DNA of 39,788 nucleotides from Streptomyces sp. LUP30 (GTDB lineage: Bacteria > Actinomycetota > Actinomycetes > Streptomycetales > Streptomycetaceae), in the NCBI RefSeq assembly GCF_001746365.1, contig NZ_MJAJ01000058.1:16705-56492 (forward strand), read 5' to 3'. The translations under genes were made by a program, and so were the position numbers. The notes beneath the pieces were generated by a model. The model had not been told where the DNA came from and searched no databases. It saw nothing but the letters and a program-made list of their open reading frames with translations. This document shows positions 15,208 through 23,358 of the stretch, piece by piece (position 1 is the first letter of the stretch; each line of letters begins with the position of its first letter).

Positions 15208-16508
15208 TACGGCAGCGCCGCGAACGTGATCTTGACGAACGCGGCCGGGGTGTGGACCGCGACGTTCGCCCGACGCTCGGCGAGGATGACCAGCGTGTTC
15301 GCGGTGAAGTAGTCCGCGTGGCTGTCGGTCATCAGGATCGTGACGCCCTGCCGCTCCCACAGCGTGGCGCCCATCCGGAACCCGCCGAGGAGCGCGGTGC
15401 CCGCGGTCATCGCGACCGAGGTCACGACGGTCAGGCCCCAGATACGCATCGGCGCGCCCGAGTCGGTGACCGACGTGATGACGCGGAACTGGCCGTTCGC
15501 GTCGGTGTCCAGCTCGATGTCCTGCCAGTCGAGCGGGTTCATCACGATCGCGTCCGGCGGGTACAGCGCGAGTTCGCCCTGCGTCTTCGCCTTGCGGACC
15601 GTGATCAGTTTGGCGTCCGTGTTGCCCGACCCCGGCTGGTACGTGCCGATGCCGGACGTCGTGAGGATGCCCTGCATCTGCGTGGTGCCGTTACCGGTGA
15701 GGATCTCCCGGTCCAGCTTGTACTCCAGGCCGTACGTCAACCTCCCGTTGATGTAGCCCATCAACTGGCTGTTGTCGTCGGCGGCCTGCCTGGTGATGGG
15801 CACCCAGTGCGCCACCGTCTTGAGCGTGGTGGTGATCAGGTCGAAGGAGAACGGGCCGCTCTTCGGCTTGTCGCCGCCCTCGGCCACGACCGCCGCCGCG
15901 TTCCACGTCGACTGCGGGCCGGACGTGTCCCGCATGTACTCCAGCGTGGTGCCGTCCGACGTCTGCCGGTCCAGCAGGTTCGCGATGAGCAGCGGGAAGT
16001 CGGGGTTCTGGGGGAGGATCCCCGGCACCCGCGTGTTCTGCTGCGGCTGCGTTCCCGTGGTCACGGTCCCGGACGGGGCCGCCCGGAACTCGGCGCCATC
16101 GACGCTGAACTGCCCCCGCTTGCCATTGGCGCGGAAGCTCTCCAGCGCCTTAGACCGGACGAACGCCTCGGCCACGGTGAGCGGGTGCTCGTTGCCGTGC
16201 TCGTCGGGGCCCATGCCCGGTTCCTGCCGGCGCTGGCCGCCCTGAGGCTGCGGGTCACCGGCAGGGAGCTGCGCGGCCTGGAGGGCACGGAGACGGGCGT
16301 CGCGCTGCTGCGCCTGCTCGATCGCGGCGGCCACCTGGTCGGCGCGCTGGAGCAGTTCGGCGACGTCGCCGTCGTAGTCGGGGTCGGCGAGGAGGCGGGC
16401 GACCTCGTCGCGCTGCTCCGCAAGGGTGGGTGCGCCGCCCTTGATGGGGTAGATCGGTCGGCCGTCACGGCGACGACCGATGGGGCGGATCTTCGCGAAG
16501 TTGGACAC
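15207..16508 (-). CDS. Major capsid protein, HK97 fold
   Basis: 433 residues from GTG 16508, chosen because a GAGAGGA site lies 6 bases upstream and no good site serves the longer frame. The first ~95 residues are charged and helical (TLAEQRDEVARLLADPDYDG, QRADQVAAAIEQAQQRDARL), a delta domain that acts as built-in scaffold and is normally cut off by the prohead protease encoded upstream. The rest shows the HK97 fold pattern: a long E-loop region, PISRQAADDN-like WVPITRQAADDNSQLMGYI, and a P-domain end with AVHTPAAFVKITF. 415 copies for a T=7 head is the family norm. Confidence 0.92.
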   Translation of the reverse strand: MSNFAKIRPIGRRRDGRPIYPIKGGAPTLAEQRDEVARLLADPDYDGDVAELLQRADQVAAAIEQAQQRDARLRALQAAQLPAGDPQPQGGQRRQEPGMGPDEHGNEHPLTVAEAFVRSKALESFRANGKRGQFSVDGAEFRAAPSGTVTTGTQPQQNTRVPGILPQNPDFPLLIANLLDRQTSDGTTLEYMRDTSGPQSTWNAAAVVAEGGDKPKSGPFSFDLITTTLKTVAHWVPITRQAADDNSQLMGYINGRLTYGLEYKLDREILTGNGTTQMQGILTTSGIGTYQPGSGNTDAKLITVRKAKTQGELALYPPDAIVMNPLDWQDIELDTDANGQFRVITSVTDSGAPMRIWGLTVVTSVAMTAGTALLGGFRMGATLWERQGVTILMTDSHADYFTANTLVILAERRANVAVHTPAAFVKITFAALP

Positions 16509-16537
16509 CGCGAGTCCTCTCGGTCCGTGGACGGCGT

Positions 16538-16565
16538 GCAGCCGCCCATGCGTCATGGGTGCTGC
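16538..16565 (-). promoter_or_regulatory. Hairpin in the capsid mRNA leader
   Basis: GCAGC (16538-16542) pairs with GCTGC (16561-16565), and CCCATG (16545-16550) with CATGGG (16554-16559), giving a stem with a small internal bulge and a 3-base loop. It ends 14 bases before the ribosome site (16515-16523) of the capsid gene. It may stabilise the leader or modulate translation. The rest of the 335-base gap 16509-16843 has no convincing gene. Confidence 0.4.
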
Positions 16566-16676
16566 GTCCGTCTGTCACGGCCGGTGGAACGCGCCCGGCA
16601 ATGCACTGGGCTTTTACGTCCGGTCAGTGCGGCCCGGATGGGTGGAGGGTAGATCGATTCGGGGAGTGCGCGAGCG

Positions 16677-16700
16677 TGGGGTCTGCAATCCGCATCGGAC
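16677..16700 (-). repeat. 24-bp repeat, copy in capsid leader
   Basis: Matches 22516-22539 at 21 of 24 positions, with the same orientation and an invariant core CTGCAATCCGCA (minus strand TGCGGATTGCAG). Both copies sit in leaders of major late genes, this one about 170 bases upstream of the capsid start. A small dyad TGC-AATCC-GCA lies in the core. Confidence 0.6.
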
Positions 16701-16843
16701 GGGTGTCTACCTGCGTCGTCGGCGGGCGCGACGGGATCGGTTCGGCAGGCTGCGGTAGGCGGTCTTGCGGGACCAGCGGCGGGCGAACGGCTGCCGGGTG
16801 GCGAACGCCCACCGCCACTGGGCCCGGGACCGGAAGCGGCCCA

Positions 16844-17503
16844 TCACCGGGTCGAGGTCTGGAGCATCAGCAGGGCCGCCCGGCGCTTGCGTCGGAGCAT
16901 CTCCTGCTCGTGGGCGAGGGCCGAGTCCCGGCCGTGCTCGCGGTCGTACTCGGCCAGCCGCTCGGCCAGCGTCGGCTCCCCCACCGTGTCGGTGTACAGG
17001 GCGCCGAGCGCGCTGCGGACGACCTTCAGCTTGGAGCCGGGGACGGCCGCCATGCGTGCGGTGATCTGCGAGACCTCGACGAGCCGGGCGGAGCGGATGT
17101 TCTCCAGGACGTCGGCCCGGTCCTCGTCGCCCATCTCAGCGAGCTTCTTCCACTCGGGGAGGTCGGTGCGCACGAACCCCACGCTGAGTTCCCGGGCGCT
17201 GCCCGAGCGGGCCATGGCGCGCTTGTCGCGGCCTGCCTGAGTGTCGTCGTACGCGCCTGCGATGTGCAGGTGGTTGGGCTGCTCGTCGGCGCGGAAGGTG
17301 CCGATCGGGTCGTACGGGCTGTGCATGAACAGGTAGGCGTAACTCCCCTTGTCGATGCCGCGCTTGAAGACTCCCGGATGGAAAGTGGTGCCGTAGCTGT
17401 CCTTCTTCCCGTACTGGCAGGCCACGCCGTCGAAGGTGCCGTCCTGCCCCTCGTCGACACGGAACTCGTGCTGCTCGAAGACGCGGAACTCGATCTCGGT
17501 CAT
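16844..17503 (-). CDS. Prohead serine protease (HK97 gp4-like, S78 family)
   Basis: 219 residues. Start ATG 17503 follows a GAGGAGG ribosome site. Motifs: N-terminal FDGVACQYGKKDSYGTTFHPGVFKRGI, catalytic His61 in LFMHSPYDPIG, and catalytic Ser107 in ARELSVGFV. The C-terminus (about 170-219) is basic and helical. The protease matures the capsid by removing the delta domain. It lies just upstream of the capsid gene, as in HK97. Confidence 0.9.
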   Translation of the reverse strand: MTEIEFRVFEQHEFRVDEGQDGTFDGVACQYGKKDSYGTTFHPGVFKRGIDKGSYAYLFMHSPYDPIGTFRADEQPNHLHIAGAYDDTQAGRDKRAMARSGSARELSVGFVRTDLPEWKKLAEMGDEDRADVLENIRSARLVEVSQITARMAAVPGSKLKVVRSALGALYTDTVGEPTLAERLAEYDREHGRDSALAHEQEMLRRKRRAALLMLQTSTR

Positions 17504-17697
17504 GTGCTGTTCCTCCTCGCGCGGCACCGTCGGTTGCCGCAGTCGATCAGGTTCGGGTCCGTGTGGGCGTCCGTGAAGCTGGCCGGGGCGGGGGAGACTC
17601 CCAGTCCTAGCTCCCGCTCAAGTCGGGCCGTGGTGACGTACGCAGCCCGGTCGTGGGTCTCGCAACGGCCAGCGATGGCGCGCAGTAGCCACTTCAC
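17500..17697 (-). CDS. Small Cys-containing hypothetical protein
   Basis: 65 residues from GTG 17697, which overlaps the stop before it (GTGA); its own stop overlaps the protease ATG. VKWLLRAIAGRCETHDRAAYV starts the protein and IDCGNRRCRARR ends it, so four candidate metal ligands (CxTH and CxxxxC) are present. No family recognised. The tight double overlap supports real translation. Confidence 0.6.
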   Translation of the reverse strand: MKWLLRAIAGRCETHDRAAYVTTARLERELGLGVSPAPASFTDAHTDPNLIDCGNRRCRARRNST

Positions 17698-18047
17698 GGC
17701 CGCCCCTGCTTCGCTGCCTGTGCGGCGGCGTGCGCGGCGTACTGCTCGGCGACCGCGTCCATCAGCGGCCGGTGGGCGGGCGACAGGTTCGGGGCGTAGC
17801 GGTAGACCGCCGTCGTGCCCTTCATCCCGTCGTACTCGTAGGTGATGCGCGGATCGTGCGCGGGGAACGACAGCAGCTTGGGGAGGTCGCCGTTCGCGTC
17901 GGGCCGGACGGCACCGTGCTGCCCGTCGTACGGGCCCCGGCGCACCTCCCGGAGAGGGATGCCCGGCGGGCGGTAGGCGTCCTTGTACTGGAGGTATTCG
18001 GCGGCCTGGAGGACGCAGGCGACCTCGCCCCGCAGCAGGGTCGGCAT
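17694..18047 (-). CDS. Hypothetical protein, head region
   Basis: 117 residues from ATG 18047. It contains LLRGEVACVLQAAEYLQYKDAYRPPGIPLREVRRGPYDGQHG and ITYEYDGMKGTTAVYRYAPNL, regular alpha/beta-like composition, ending in an Ala-rich helix. Spacing to its neighbours is minimal (2 bases after the previous stop, 4-base overlap after). No family recognised; such small genes between portal and protease are common in actinophages. Confidence 0.6.
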   Translation of the reverse strand: MPTLLRGEVACVLQAAEYLQYKDAYRPPGIPLREVRRGPYDGQHGAVRPDANGDLPKLLSFPAHDPRITYEYDGMKGTTAVYRYAPNLSPAHRPLMDAVAEQYAAHAAAQAAKQGRP

Positions 18048-18049
18048 GG

Positions 18050-18349
18050 TCAGGACTCCCTCGTGGTGGCCAGCATGCGGGTGTGCGCGTCGACCCGCGC
18101 GTACTTCTCCTCGGTGTTGTGGCCGTCCCACGTCCCCATGCCCACCGTGACGTGCTGGAACAGGTCCAAGTCGTCCGGGCCGATGTGCCACGACACCTGA
18201 CCGGTGGGGAGGTCGATGAAGATGACGGGCCAGTCCGGGGCGTCCGGGTCGGCTCGGTATACGAGGATCGACGGGTACGCGGCGGCGAGGTGCGCCACGA
18301 GGTGGGCACGCTCGCGGTACACGATGTCGAGCGGGTTGGGCGGGGCCAT
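18050..18349 (-). CDS. Hypothetical protein downstream of portal
   Basis: 99 residues, ATG 18349, 2 bases after the portal stop. It contains YPSILVYRADPDAPDWPVIFIDLPTGQVSWHIGPDDLDLFQHV and WDGHNTEEKYARV. The W-D-G-H-(T/N)-T-x-E-K-Y-x-R-(I/V) block is a recurring motif in small phage and plasmid proteins of unknown function (the WDGHTTxEKYxRI type). This is recognition of the motif only; no function is known. Confidence 0.65.
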   Translation of the reverse strand: MAPPNPLDIVYRERAHLVAHLAAAYPSILVYRADPDAPDWPVIFIDLPTGQVSWHIGPDDLDLFQHVTVGMGTWDGHNTEEKYARVDAHTRMLATTRES

Positions 18350-18351
18350 GG

Positions 18352-20682
18352 TCAGGACTCCTCGAAGGTGAAGGTCAGCGCGCACCGGCACTGGATGGAC
18401 TGCGCGGCCGGCGCGGTCGGATCCGCCGGCCACCGGGACTTGGTCAGCTCGAACCGCTTGTTCATCGGCGCGCTCTTGCCGTTCGCAGAGCGGTGCGTCG
18501 GCCGCGTCCGCTTGTCGTCGGTCGACACCCACGTCTTCGTCGTGGCGCCCGAGTCGAGGGCAGCCAGGAAGCTGGCCTGGTTGTAGCCGCCGACGGTCTC
18601 CGTGCGGGCGATCATCGTGGCCCGGTAGTCGGACAGGTTCGTGAACACCCGCTGCAACCGGGCGCGCAGCTCAGGGATGGACTCGCCCTCGGCCACGCCG
18701 TGCGCCAGGATCTGCGAGCGGAGCACAGCCTCCGTCGTCGCCGTCACTTGTCCGGCCAGCTCTTCCACGCGGGCGTCCAGCGCGTCAGACACGGTCGGCT
18801 CCGCGAGGTCAAAGTCCGCGGTGATGCTGGCCCCGCCGCGCTTCCACGCCCGCTCCACGAACGGCCGCAGCACCTCGCCCGTGCGGCGCCGCCAGTACCG
18901 CGGGTCGAACACGTCCCGCGCCCGGATGCGCTCCTCCCACCCCTCGGGCCCGGTCGCCACGTCCATGTCGGTGAGGCGCGCGGCCGGCACCAGCTCGGGG
19001 TCGGGCGGGGCGAGCGTCAGCGTCTGCTCGCGGGCGAGGGCACACGACTGGTCTCGTACCTCGGCGAGCCACGCGGCGGACCGCTCGGGCTTCTTCATCA
19101 GCCGGTCGAAGTCGCGCAGCACGCGCTCCCGCTGCTCCCGGGCGAGGGCCTGCACGGCGCGCCGGCCTGCGCCCTCCAGGTCGTCGTATGCCGCGTTGAT
19201 GTCCGCGATCGACGGCGACGACGGGGTGTCGTCGGCGCGCGTCAGCTCGGGGCGGCGGGGCGTCGGACGGCCGTCGATCTGCGTCGGAGCCGCGCCGAGG
19301 ATCCTCGCCAACGCTGCTTCCACGGCACGCTCGACGACGTCCCCCATGTCCGGCGACGACGGGAGCAGACGGGAGAAGTCGGCATCCCACGACCGCGCCG
19401 CGTCGGCGCCGGGCGTGCCTTGCACGGGCGCGAACTGCGCCCGGTAGGGGGTGAGAGTGTTCTGTCCGATACCGCCCGGCAGGGGGTCATAGCCGAGTTC
19501 GGCGCGCGCCTCGTCGATCATCAGGGTGTCGCTGTAGACGCTGGCCCGCGTCCGGTTGGCTACCGAGTCCTGCGCCTCCTGAAGCGCAGGCACGGCCGAC
19601 AGATCGAACTCTGCCTCCTCGGCGTCGTCCGGCAGCATCCGCAGGTCGATCTCGGAGCCGATGACTTCCAGCTTCGCGGTGATCGTGTCCGACCACAGGG
19701 TCGCCCGAGCCGCCGCCCGGTTCTCGTACGTCGTGCCCGCCGCGAGGTAGTCGTGCGGGACACCGAACGCGAGCATCACTTCGGCACCGTTGGCCATCCG
19801 CGATTCGAGGTAGTCCATCTCCTCGGGCGTGAACCCGAGCCGCTCGTAGGCGATCCCTCCCCCGGCCCCGGCACCGCCGCCCGGGGCGGACCGCACGAGG
19901 AGATCCCGGCCGGCGTTCTGCGGGCCCTGCATGCTGGACCGCCACGACGCCTTCACCGCGTCGAACTCCCGCTGCTCCATGTGCCCGAGGTAGACCACGC
20001 CGTTCGGGCGGGCGCCGTTCTTGTACGACTGCTTCTGCCACTCGCGGGCGTAGGCGTCCATGTCGACGGCGTGCCGGGCGGCGCGCCACGGGGGCAGGCA
20101 GCCGAGCGGGTCGTACGGGTGGGGGTAGCGCAGCCACAGCATCTCTTCGGGCAGGACAGGGACCTGTGTGCCGTCGGCGCGGCGGATGACGAACCCGATG
20201 ACGTTGGCCGTGGTGGGGCGCTGCGCGATGGGCTTGTCCACGATGACGTCGACCTGGTCGAAGACGAGATGCATCTCGCTGACGTCGCCCTGCCCGGTCT
20301 CGCCGCGGTCCAGCCATACGAAGGCCTGGCCGGCCAACTCCAGCTGCTGGAGCAGCAGGGACTTGAAGACGCGCGCGCTCATCAGCGGGTTGGGCCGCTT
20401 GTTGAACAGGTGGGCGACCTGGTGGCCCTCGATGGCCTCGCCGTCCGGGCGGCGCACGACCAGCGGGACGGATGATCCGTTGTCGGCGATCGCCGCCACG
20501 CACCGGTATGCCACAGCCGAGTTGGCGTAGCCGCGTGCCTCGGCGTCCAGCGCCATGGTGAGGGACTGCTGCCCGCCCACCGAGGCGACGGTGATGGGGA
20601 TGCGGTCCCGGAGCGTGTCGAGGCCGAGCCCGGCCCGGGTCTCGGCGGCCCGGCGCAGCGCGCGGTTCCTGTACTGGCTCAC
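18352..20682 (-). CDS. Portal protein fused to MuF-like minor head protein
   Basis: 776 residues, nearly twice the usual portal length. The first ~430 residues form the portal: NSAVAYRCVAAIADNGSSVPLVVRR, FNKRPNPLMSARVFKSLLLQQ, PEEMLWLRYPHPYDPLG, AGTTYENRAAARATLWSD. The C-terminal ~250 residues carry the MuF pattern: LRARLQRVFTNLSDYRATMIARTET, KTWVSTDDKRTRPTHRSANGK, and final SIQCRCALTF. MuF proteins bind beside the portal in the procapsid. Start is GTG 20682 with AGGAGG upstream. A frame-preserving fusion, with no stop or frameshift between the two parts. Confidence 0.9.
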   Translation of the reverse strand: MSQYRNRALRRAAETRAGLGLDTLRDRIPITVASVGGQQSLTMALDAEARGYANSAVAYRCVAAIADNGSSVPLVVRRPDGEAIEGHQVAHLFNKRPNPLMSARVFKSLLLQQLELAGQAFVWLDRGETGQGDVSEMHLVFDQVDVIVDKPIAQRPTTANVIGFVIRRADGTQVPVLPEEMLWLRYPHPYDPLGCLPPWRAARHAVDMDAYAREWQKQSYKNGARPNGVVYLGHMEQREFDAVKASWRSSMQGPQNAGRDLLVRSAPGGGAGAGGGIAYERLGFTPEEMDYLESRMANGAEVMLAFGVPHDYLAAGTTYENRAAARATLWSDTITAKLEVIGSEIDLRMLPDDAEEAEFDLSAVPALQEAQDSVANRTRASVYSDTLMIDEARAELGYDPLPGGIGQNTLTPYRAQFAPVQGTPGADAARSWDADFSRLLPSSPDMGDVVERAVEAALARILGAAPTQIDGRPTPRRPELTRADDTPSSPSIADINAAYDDLEGAGRRAVQALAREQRERVLRDFDRLMKKPERSAAWLAEVRDQSCALAREQTLTLAPPDPELVPAARLTDMDVATGPEGWEERIRARDVFDPRYWRRRTGEVLRPFVERAWKRGGASITADFDLAEPTVSDALDARVEELAGQVTATTEAVLRSQILAHGVAEGESIPELRARLQRVFTNLSDYRATMIARTETVGGYNQASFLAALDSGATTKTWVSTDDKRTRPTHRSANGKSAPMNKRFELTKSRWPADPTAPAAQSIQCRCALTFTFEES

Positions 20683-20692
20683 GTCGTTCCTC

Positions 20693-22042
20693 CTAGGCGA
20701 CCGCGGCGAGGTTGCCCGCAGGCGCGAGCATGAGATCGGTGAGGGCCCACACGTACGCGTCCAGCCGGTCGGGGCTGGAGTCGCCGGGCACCCACGTGGT
20801 CAGCTGCTCCTCCAGCTCAGGCAGCGAGCCGACGATGTGTGCGGAGCCCTGCTCGGTGAGCGCGGCCACCGGCTCCGCGCGGGTCACCTTGCCCCTGCTC
20901 GCGGTGACGGTCCGGTAGTTCACGGTCGGGTCGATCTGCCGAATGACCGTGCCGATCCACTCGCCGCCGTTGTTGACCTCGGCGACGATCGCGTCGGCCC
21001 GGTGCTCGTGGTACGCCCGGATCGCCCGGCGCGCGGCCTCGACGGGCGGCATCCGCCCGGACAAATCGTCGAGGGCGTAGCCGTGCTGCCGCTGGAAGCC
21101 GTTGACGTCGGCGATGTACTGCGCGCCGCGTCCGGCCACGACGATGCCCATCTCGTCGGAGTCGTCGTGCGAGGTGGCAGCCGGGTCCATGGCGACGACG
21201 ACGCTGGCCAGCGGGGGCCGCGCGCCGACGCGCGCCTTGTCGAGCCCGTCGCGGGACCAGAGGGCGCCCTCGATGTCCTCCAGCAGGATGCCGTCCAGTT
21301 CCTGCGCCTCGGTGCGGGTGCCGGCGTACTTGGCGATCAGGTGGAGGCGCTGTTCCTCGGGCAGGTGGATCGCATCCCGGGTGCGGCCGCGTGTGGTGGT
21401 GACCTTCGGGTCGCGGGTCAGCTCGATCAGCTCGGTGCGGGGCTTCGGGGTGGTGGACCCGATGTAGTGCGGGTTCGTCCCGAGCCTGAGGCCCATCTCG
21501 CTGTGGGTGATGGCGTCCTTCAGGCGGCGCATGGCGGCGACCTCCTCCATCCAGACGAGGCACCGGTTGCCGCCGGCACGGAGGCGCTCGACGTCGTCGG
21601 GGGTGTGCGCGCCGAAGAGCTTCGCCTCGGCGCCGTTGGGCCAGCGCGCGAAGGTGCCGCCGGCCGTGGTGCGCAGGACGACGCGCGGGTCGTGGGCGCG
21701 CAGCCCGGACGGGCCGTTGACGCAGGCCTCGACGGCGTCGCCCTGAGTGGGGGCGATGATGGCCATACGGTGCCCGCCGCGCAGCCGGGGGTCGCATGGC
21801 GGGCCGTTGACGTGGGCGACCATGAACCGCGCGCACCCGTCCGTCTTGCCGGTGCCTCGGCCGCCGAGCTGCAACCACCAGCCCAGCGTGGGGATCGCCG
21901 GGGGCGGGACCTGCCACGGGTACGGCTTCCACTTCCCCCAGCGCTTCGCCCACAGCCGCTCGGCCAGTTCCTGCTCCAGCAGTTCCAGCTCGGCGGGGCT
22001 CAGCCCGGCGAGGCGCTCGTCGAGGTCGGCGGGCGCGGTCAT
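20693..22042 (-). CDS. terL: Terminase large subunit
   Basis: 449 residues. The ATPase half has Walker A GGRGTGKT (residues 60-67) and Walker B CLVWMEE (161-167). The C-terminal nuclease half shows three acidic residues in the expected places: Asp286 (VAMDPAA), Glu355 (IVAEVNNGG) and Asp428 (SPDRLDAYVWAL). The motor-nuclease cuts concatemers and drives DNA into the procapsid through the portal. ATG 22042 overlaps the TerS stop (ATGA). Confidence 0.95.
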   Translation of the reverse strand: MTAPADLDERLAGLSPAELELLEQELAERLWAKRWGKWKPYPWQVPPPAIPTLGWWLQLGGRGTGKTDGCARFMVAHVNGPPCDPRLRGGHRMAIIAPTQGDAVEACVNGPSGLRAHDPRVVLRTTAGGTFARWPNGAEAKLFGAHTPDDVERLRAGGNRCLVWMEEVAAMRRLKDAITHSEMGLRLGTNPHYIGSTTPKPRTELIELTRDPKVTTTRGRTRDAIHLPEEQRLHLIAKYAGTRTEAQELDGILLEDIEGALWSRDGLDKARVGARPPLASVVVAMDPAATSHDDSDEMGIVVAGRGAQYIADVNGFQRQHGYALDDLSGRMPPVEAARRAIRAYHEHRADAIVAEVNNGGEWIGTVIRQIDPTVNYRTVTASRGKVTRAEPVAALTEQGSAHIVGSLPELEEQLTTWVPGDSSPDRLDAYVWALTDLMLAPAGNLAAVA

Positions 22043-22464
22043 GTGTCGTCCAGCGCGGCCAGCTCGTCGGCGAGCGCCTTCACGCGGGCGGTCATCTCGT
22101 CGGTGACCGTGACGTTCGCCTTGACCGGGGCGTACAGGCCGAGCAGCTTCGCCTCGTGGTCCATCGCCCGGACGATGGCCTCGCCCGCCTTCGGGGCGTG
22201 CATCCCCCCGGCGCGGACCATGGGCATCAGCCCGTCGATGACCTGCCGGCAGGTGGCCAGCTGCTCCCCGACGTACGCGCCGAACGACTCGGCTGCTTCC
22301 TGGTGGAGGCGGGCGCGGCCGCGCTTCCACGCCATGTAGGTGTTCTTGACGTCGGCGCCGATGCGGTCAGCGATCTCGCGGAACTCCAGGCGGTCGCGGG
22401 TACGCAGGAGCATGACCTCGTCCTCGCGCTGCCGCGCGATGTCCGCGTTCTGCTTGGTCGCCAC
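22039..22464 (-). CDS. terS: Terminase small subunit
   Basis: 141 residues from GTG 22464 with GGAGG upstream. The N-terminal helix-turn-helix (LLRTRDRLEFREIADRIGADVKNTYMAWKRGRARL) would recognise the packaging site. The central region (GAYVGEQLATCRQVIDGLM) and C-terminal helix (VTDEMTARVKALADELAAL) suit oligomerisation and TerL contact. It is adjacent to terL and overlaps it by 4 bases. The longer upstream frame crosses an intergenic hairpin and is rejected. Confidence 0.85.
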   Translation of the reverse strand: MATKQNADIARQREDEVMLLRTRDRLEFREIADRIGADVKNTYMAWKRGRARLHQEAAESFGAYVGEQLATCRQVIDGLMPMVRAGGMHAPKAGEAIVRAMDHEAKLLGLYAPVKANVTVTDEMTARVKALADELAALDDT

Positions 22465-22515
22465 TCCGTCACCTCCCTGGCCAGGACGGTACGGATTTCG
22501 GGCGCGGCAGGATCT

Positions 22516-22539
22516 TGGGGGCTGCAATCCGCAGGGGAC
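22516..22539 (-). repeat. 24-bp repeat, copy upstream of terminase
   Basis: Matches 16677-16700 at 21 of 24 positions in the same orientation. It lies between the lipoprotein hairpin and the TerS start, about 52 bases before the GTG. With flanking bases the core forms CTGC-AATCC-GCAG. The position suits a late promoter or activator site; no sigma-type -35/-10 pair is convincing here. Confidence 0.6.
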
Positions 22540-22544
22540 GACGA

Positions 22545-22572
22545 CGCCCCGACGACGCTGGTCGACGGGGCG
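22545..22572 (-). terminator. Hairpin between lipoprotein and terminase genes
   Basis: Arms 22545-22556 and 22561-22572 pair over 12 bp with one mismatch around a 4-base loop, 18 bases after the lipoprotein stop. It would insulate the accessory gene from the packaging operon. Confidence 0.6.
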
Positions 22573-22589
22573 GTGTGCGGTGCGGAGGG

Positions 22590-23051
22590 TCAGCAGGCGT
22601 CGTACTTCCAGGCGCCGCCCTCCAGCGCCCACGGCTGCTTCGTCTGGTCGAGCTTGGGCAGGCCCTTCACCTTGTACGTGGCCCGGCCGAGCCCGCCGGC
22701 CACCTCCGCGTGCACGTCCGTCGCCGGGTGGTCGGGCCCGTAGTCCTTCGCAGCCTGCTCCAGGATCCCGCGGTACATGGCCTTGTCGATCTGCTTGGTG
22801 CAGCGCGCGGACAGCATGCCGTATCCGGTGTCGACGTCGGCGGCGAAGTAGGCGGCGGTGTAGACGGCGACGGCGGCGGCCAGGTCGTCGCCCTTGTGTT
22901 CGGCGGGCACGGACACGGTGGGTTCGGCGGCCGGGGTGCCGGTGTCGCTGGCGGGTGAGGCGGTCGCTGTGTCGCTGCTGCTGCCGGATGAGCAGGCGGT
23001 GAGCGCGGCGAGGAGCAGGGCTGTGGTGGTGATGGTGGCGCGGGTGCGCAT
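22590..23051 (-). CDS. Secreted lipoprotein
   Basis: 153 residues from ATG 23051. The N-terminus MRTRATITTTALLLAALTACSSG is a signal peptide ending in a lipobox (LTAC, Cys20), so the mature protein would be lipid-anchored on the outside of the membrane. A Ser/Thr/Pro-rich linker (about 21-60) precedes a small domain (DLAAAVAVYTAAYFAADVDTGYGMLS, YRGILEQAAKDYGPDHPATDV, KYDAC at the end) with a possible Cys81-Cys153 disulfide. It is a stand-alone gene flanked by two hairpins, outside the phage structural logic. This fits a lysogeny-expressed accessory gene. Function is unknown; superinfection exclusion is one possibility. Confidence 0.75.
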   Translation of the reverse strand: MRTRATITTTALLLAALTACSSGSSSDTATASPASDTGTPAAEPTVSVPAEHKGDDLAAAVAVYTAAYFAADVDTGYGMLSARCTKQIDKAMYRGILEQAAKDYGPDHPATDVHAEVAGGLGRATYKVKGLPKLDQTKQPWALEGGAWKYDAC

Positions 23052-23109
23052 GGTGGTCCCCCTGGGTGGTGGTGCGTGAGGGGGCATGCTGCCACGGTGG
23101 GGATGCGGA

Positions 23110-23143
23110 AGGCCCCCGCCGTGGGGGATTTCGGCGGGGGCCT
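23110..23143 (-). terminator. Hairpin upstream of the lipoprotein gene
   Basis: Perfect 12-bp stem: AGGCCCCCGCCG (23110-23121) with CGGCGGGGGCCT (23132-23143), loop 10 bases with an ATTT in it. It lies after the 48-residue gene, closing the membrane-gene operon on its left. Confidence 0.75.
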
Positions 23144-23179
23144 GTGACTAGTCTGCGACGGGGGTGTGACAGCCGGGGG

Positions 23180-23326
23180 TCAGCGCTGGCGCTGCTCCTT
23201 CGGCTTGCCGGGGGTGGGCTTCTGGGGGGCGGGGAAGTGCCCGCCGCGCGAGGCCTGGTAGGTCGTCTCGTGTCCCGTCAGCCGGGGGTCGGTGGGCTCG
23301 ATGGGCTTCTTGAATCCGAGTGCCAT
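23180..23326 (-). CDS. 48-residue basic hypothetical protein
   Basis: MALGFKKPIEPTDPRLTGHE to KPKEQRQR at the end, with many Pro and Lys residues and no membrane segment. ATG 23326 with an AGGA just upstream; stop at 23180-23182. It is the last gene before the strong hairpin 23110-23143 and is separated from the preceding gene by another hairpin. Composition is unlike random high-GC translation (many Lys, Glu and Phe), which supports coding. No family recognised. Confidence 0.55.
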   Translation of the reverse strand: MALGFKKPIEPTDPRLTGHETTYQASRGGHFPAPQKPTPGKPKEQRQR

Positions 23327-23358
23327 GATGGCGGTCCTGTCTCCTGGTTGGGATGGGA

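Noticed and set aside
16559..16843. Possible small gene in the capsid leader (64 codons, minus strand)
   Set aside because: No ribosome site, Pro-rich nonsense-like composition; it covers the 24-bp repeat.
18493..22339. Long plus-strand open frames opposite portal and terminase (660 and 594 codons), and 536 codons opposite the tape measure gene
   Set aside because: They mirror genes with clear motifs on the minus strand, are Arg/Gly/Val-rich as expected for antisense of GC-rich genes, and have no ribosome sites.
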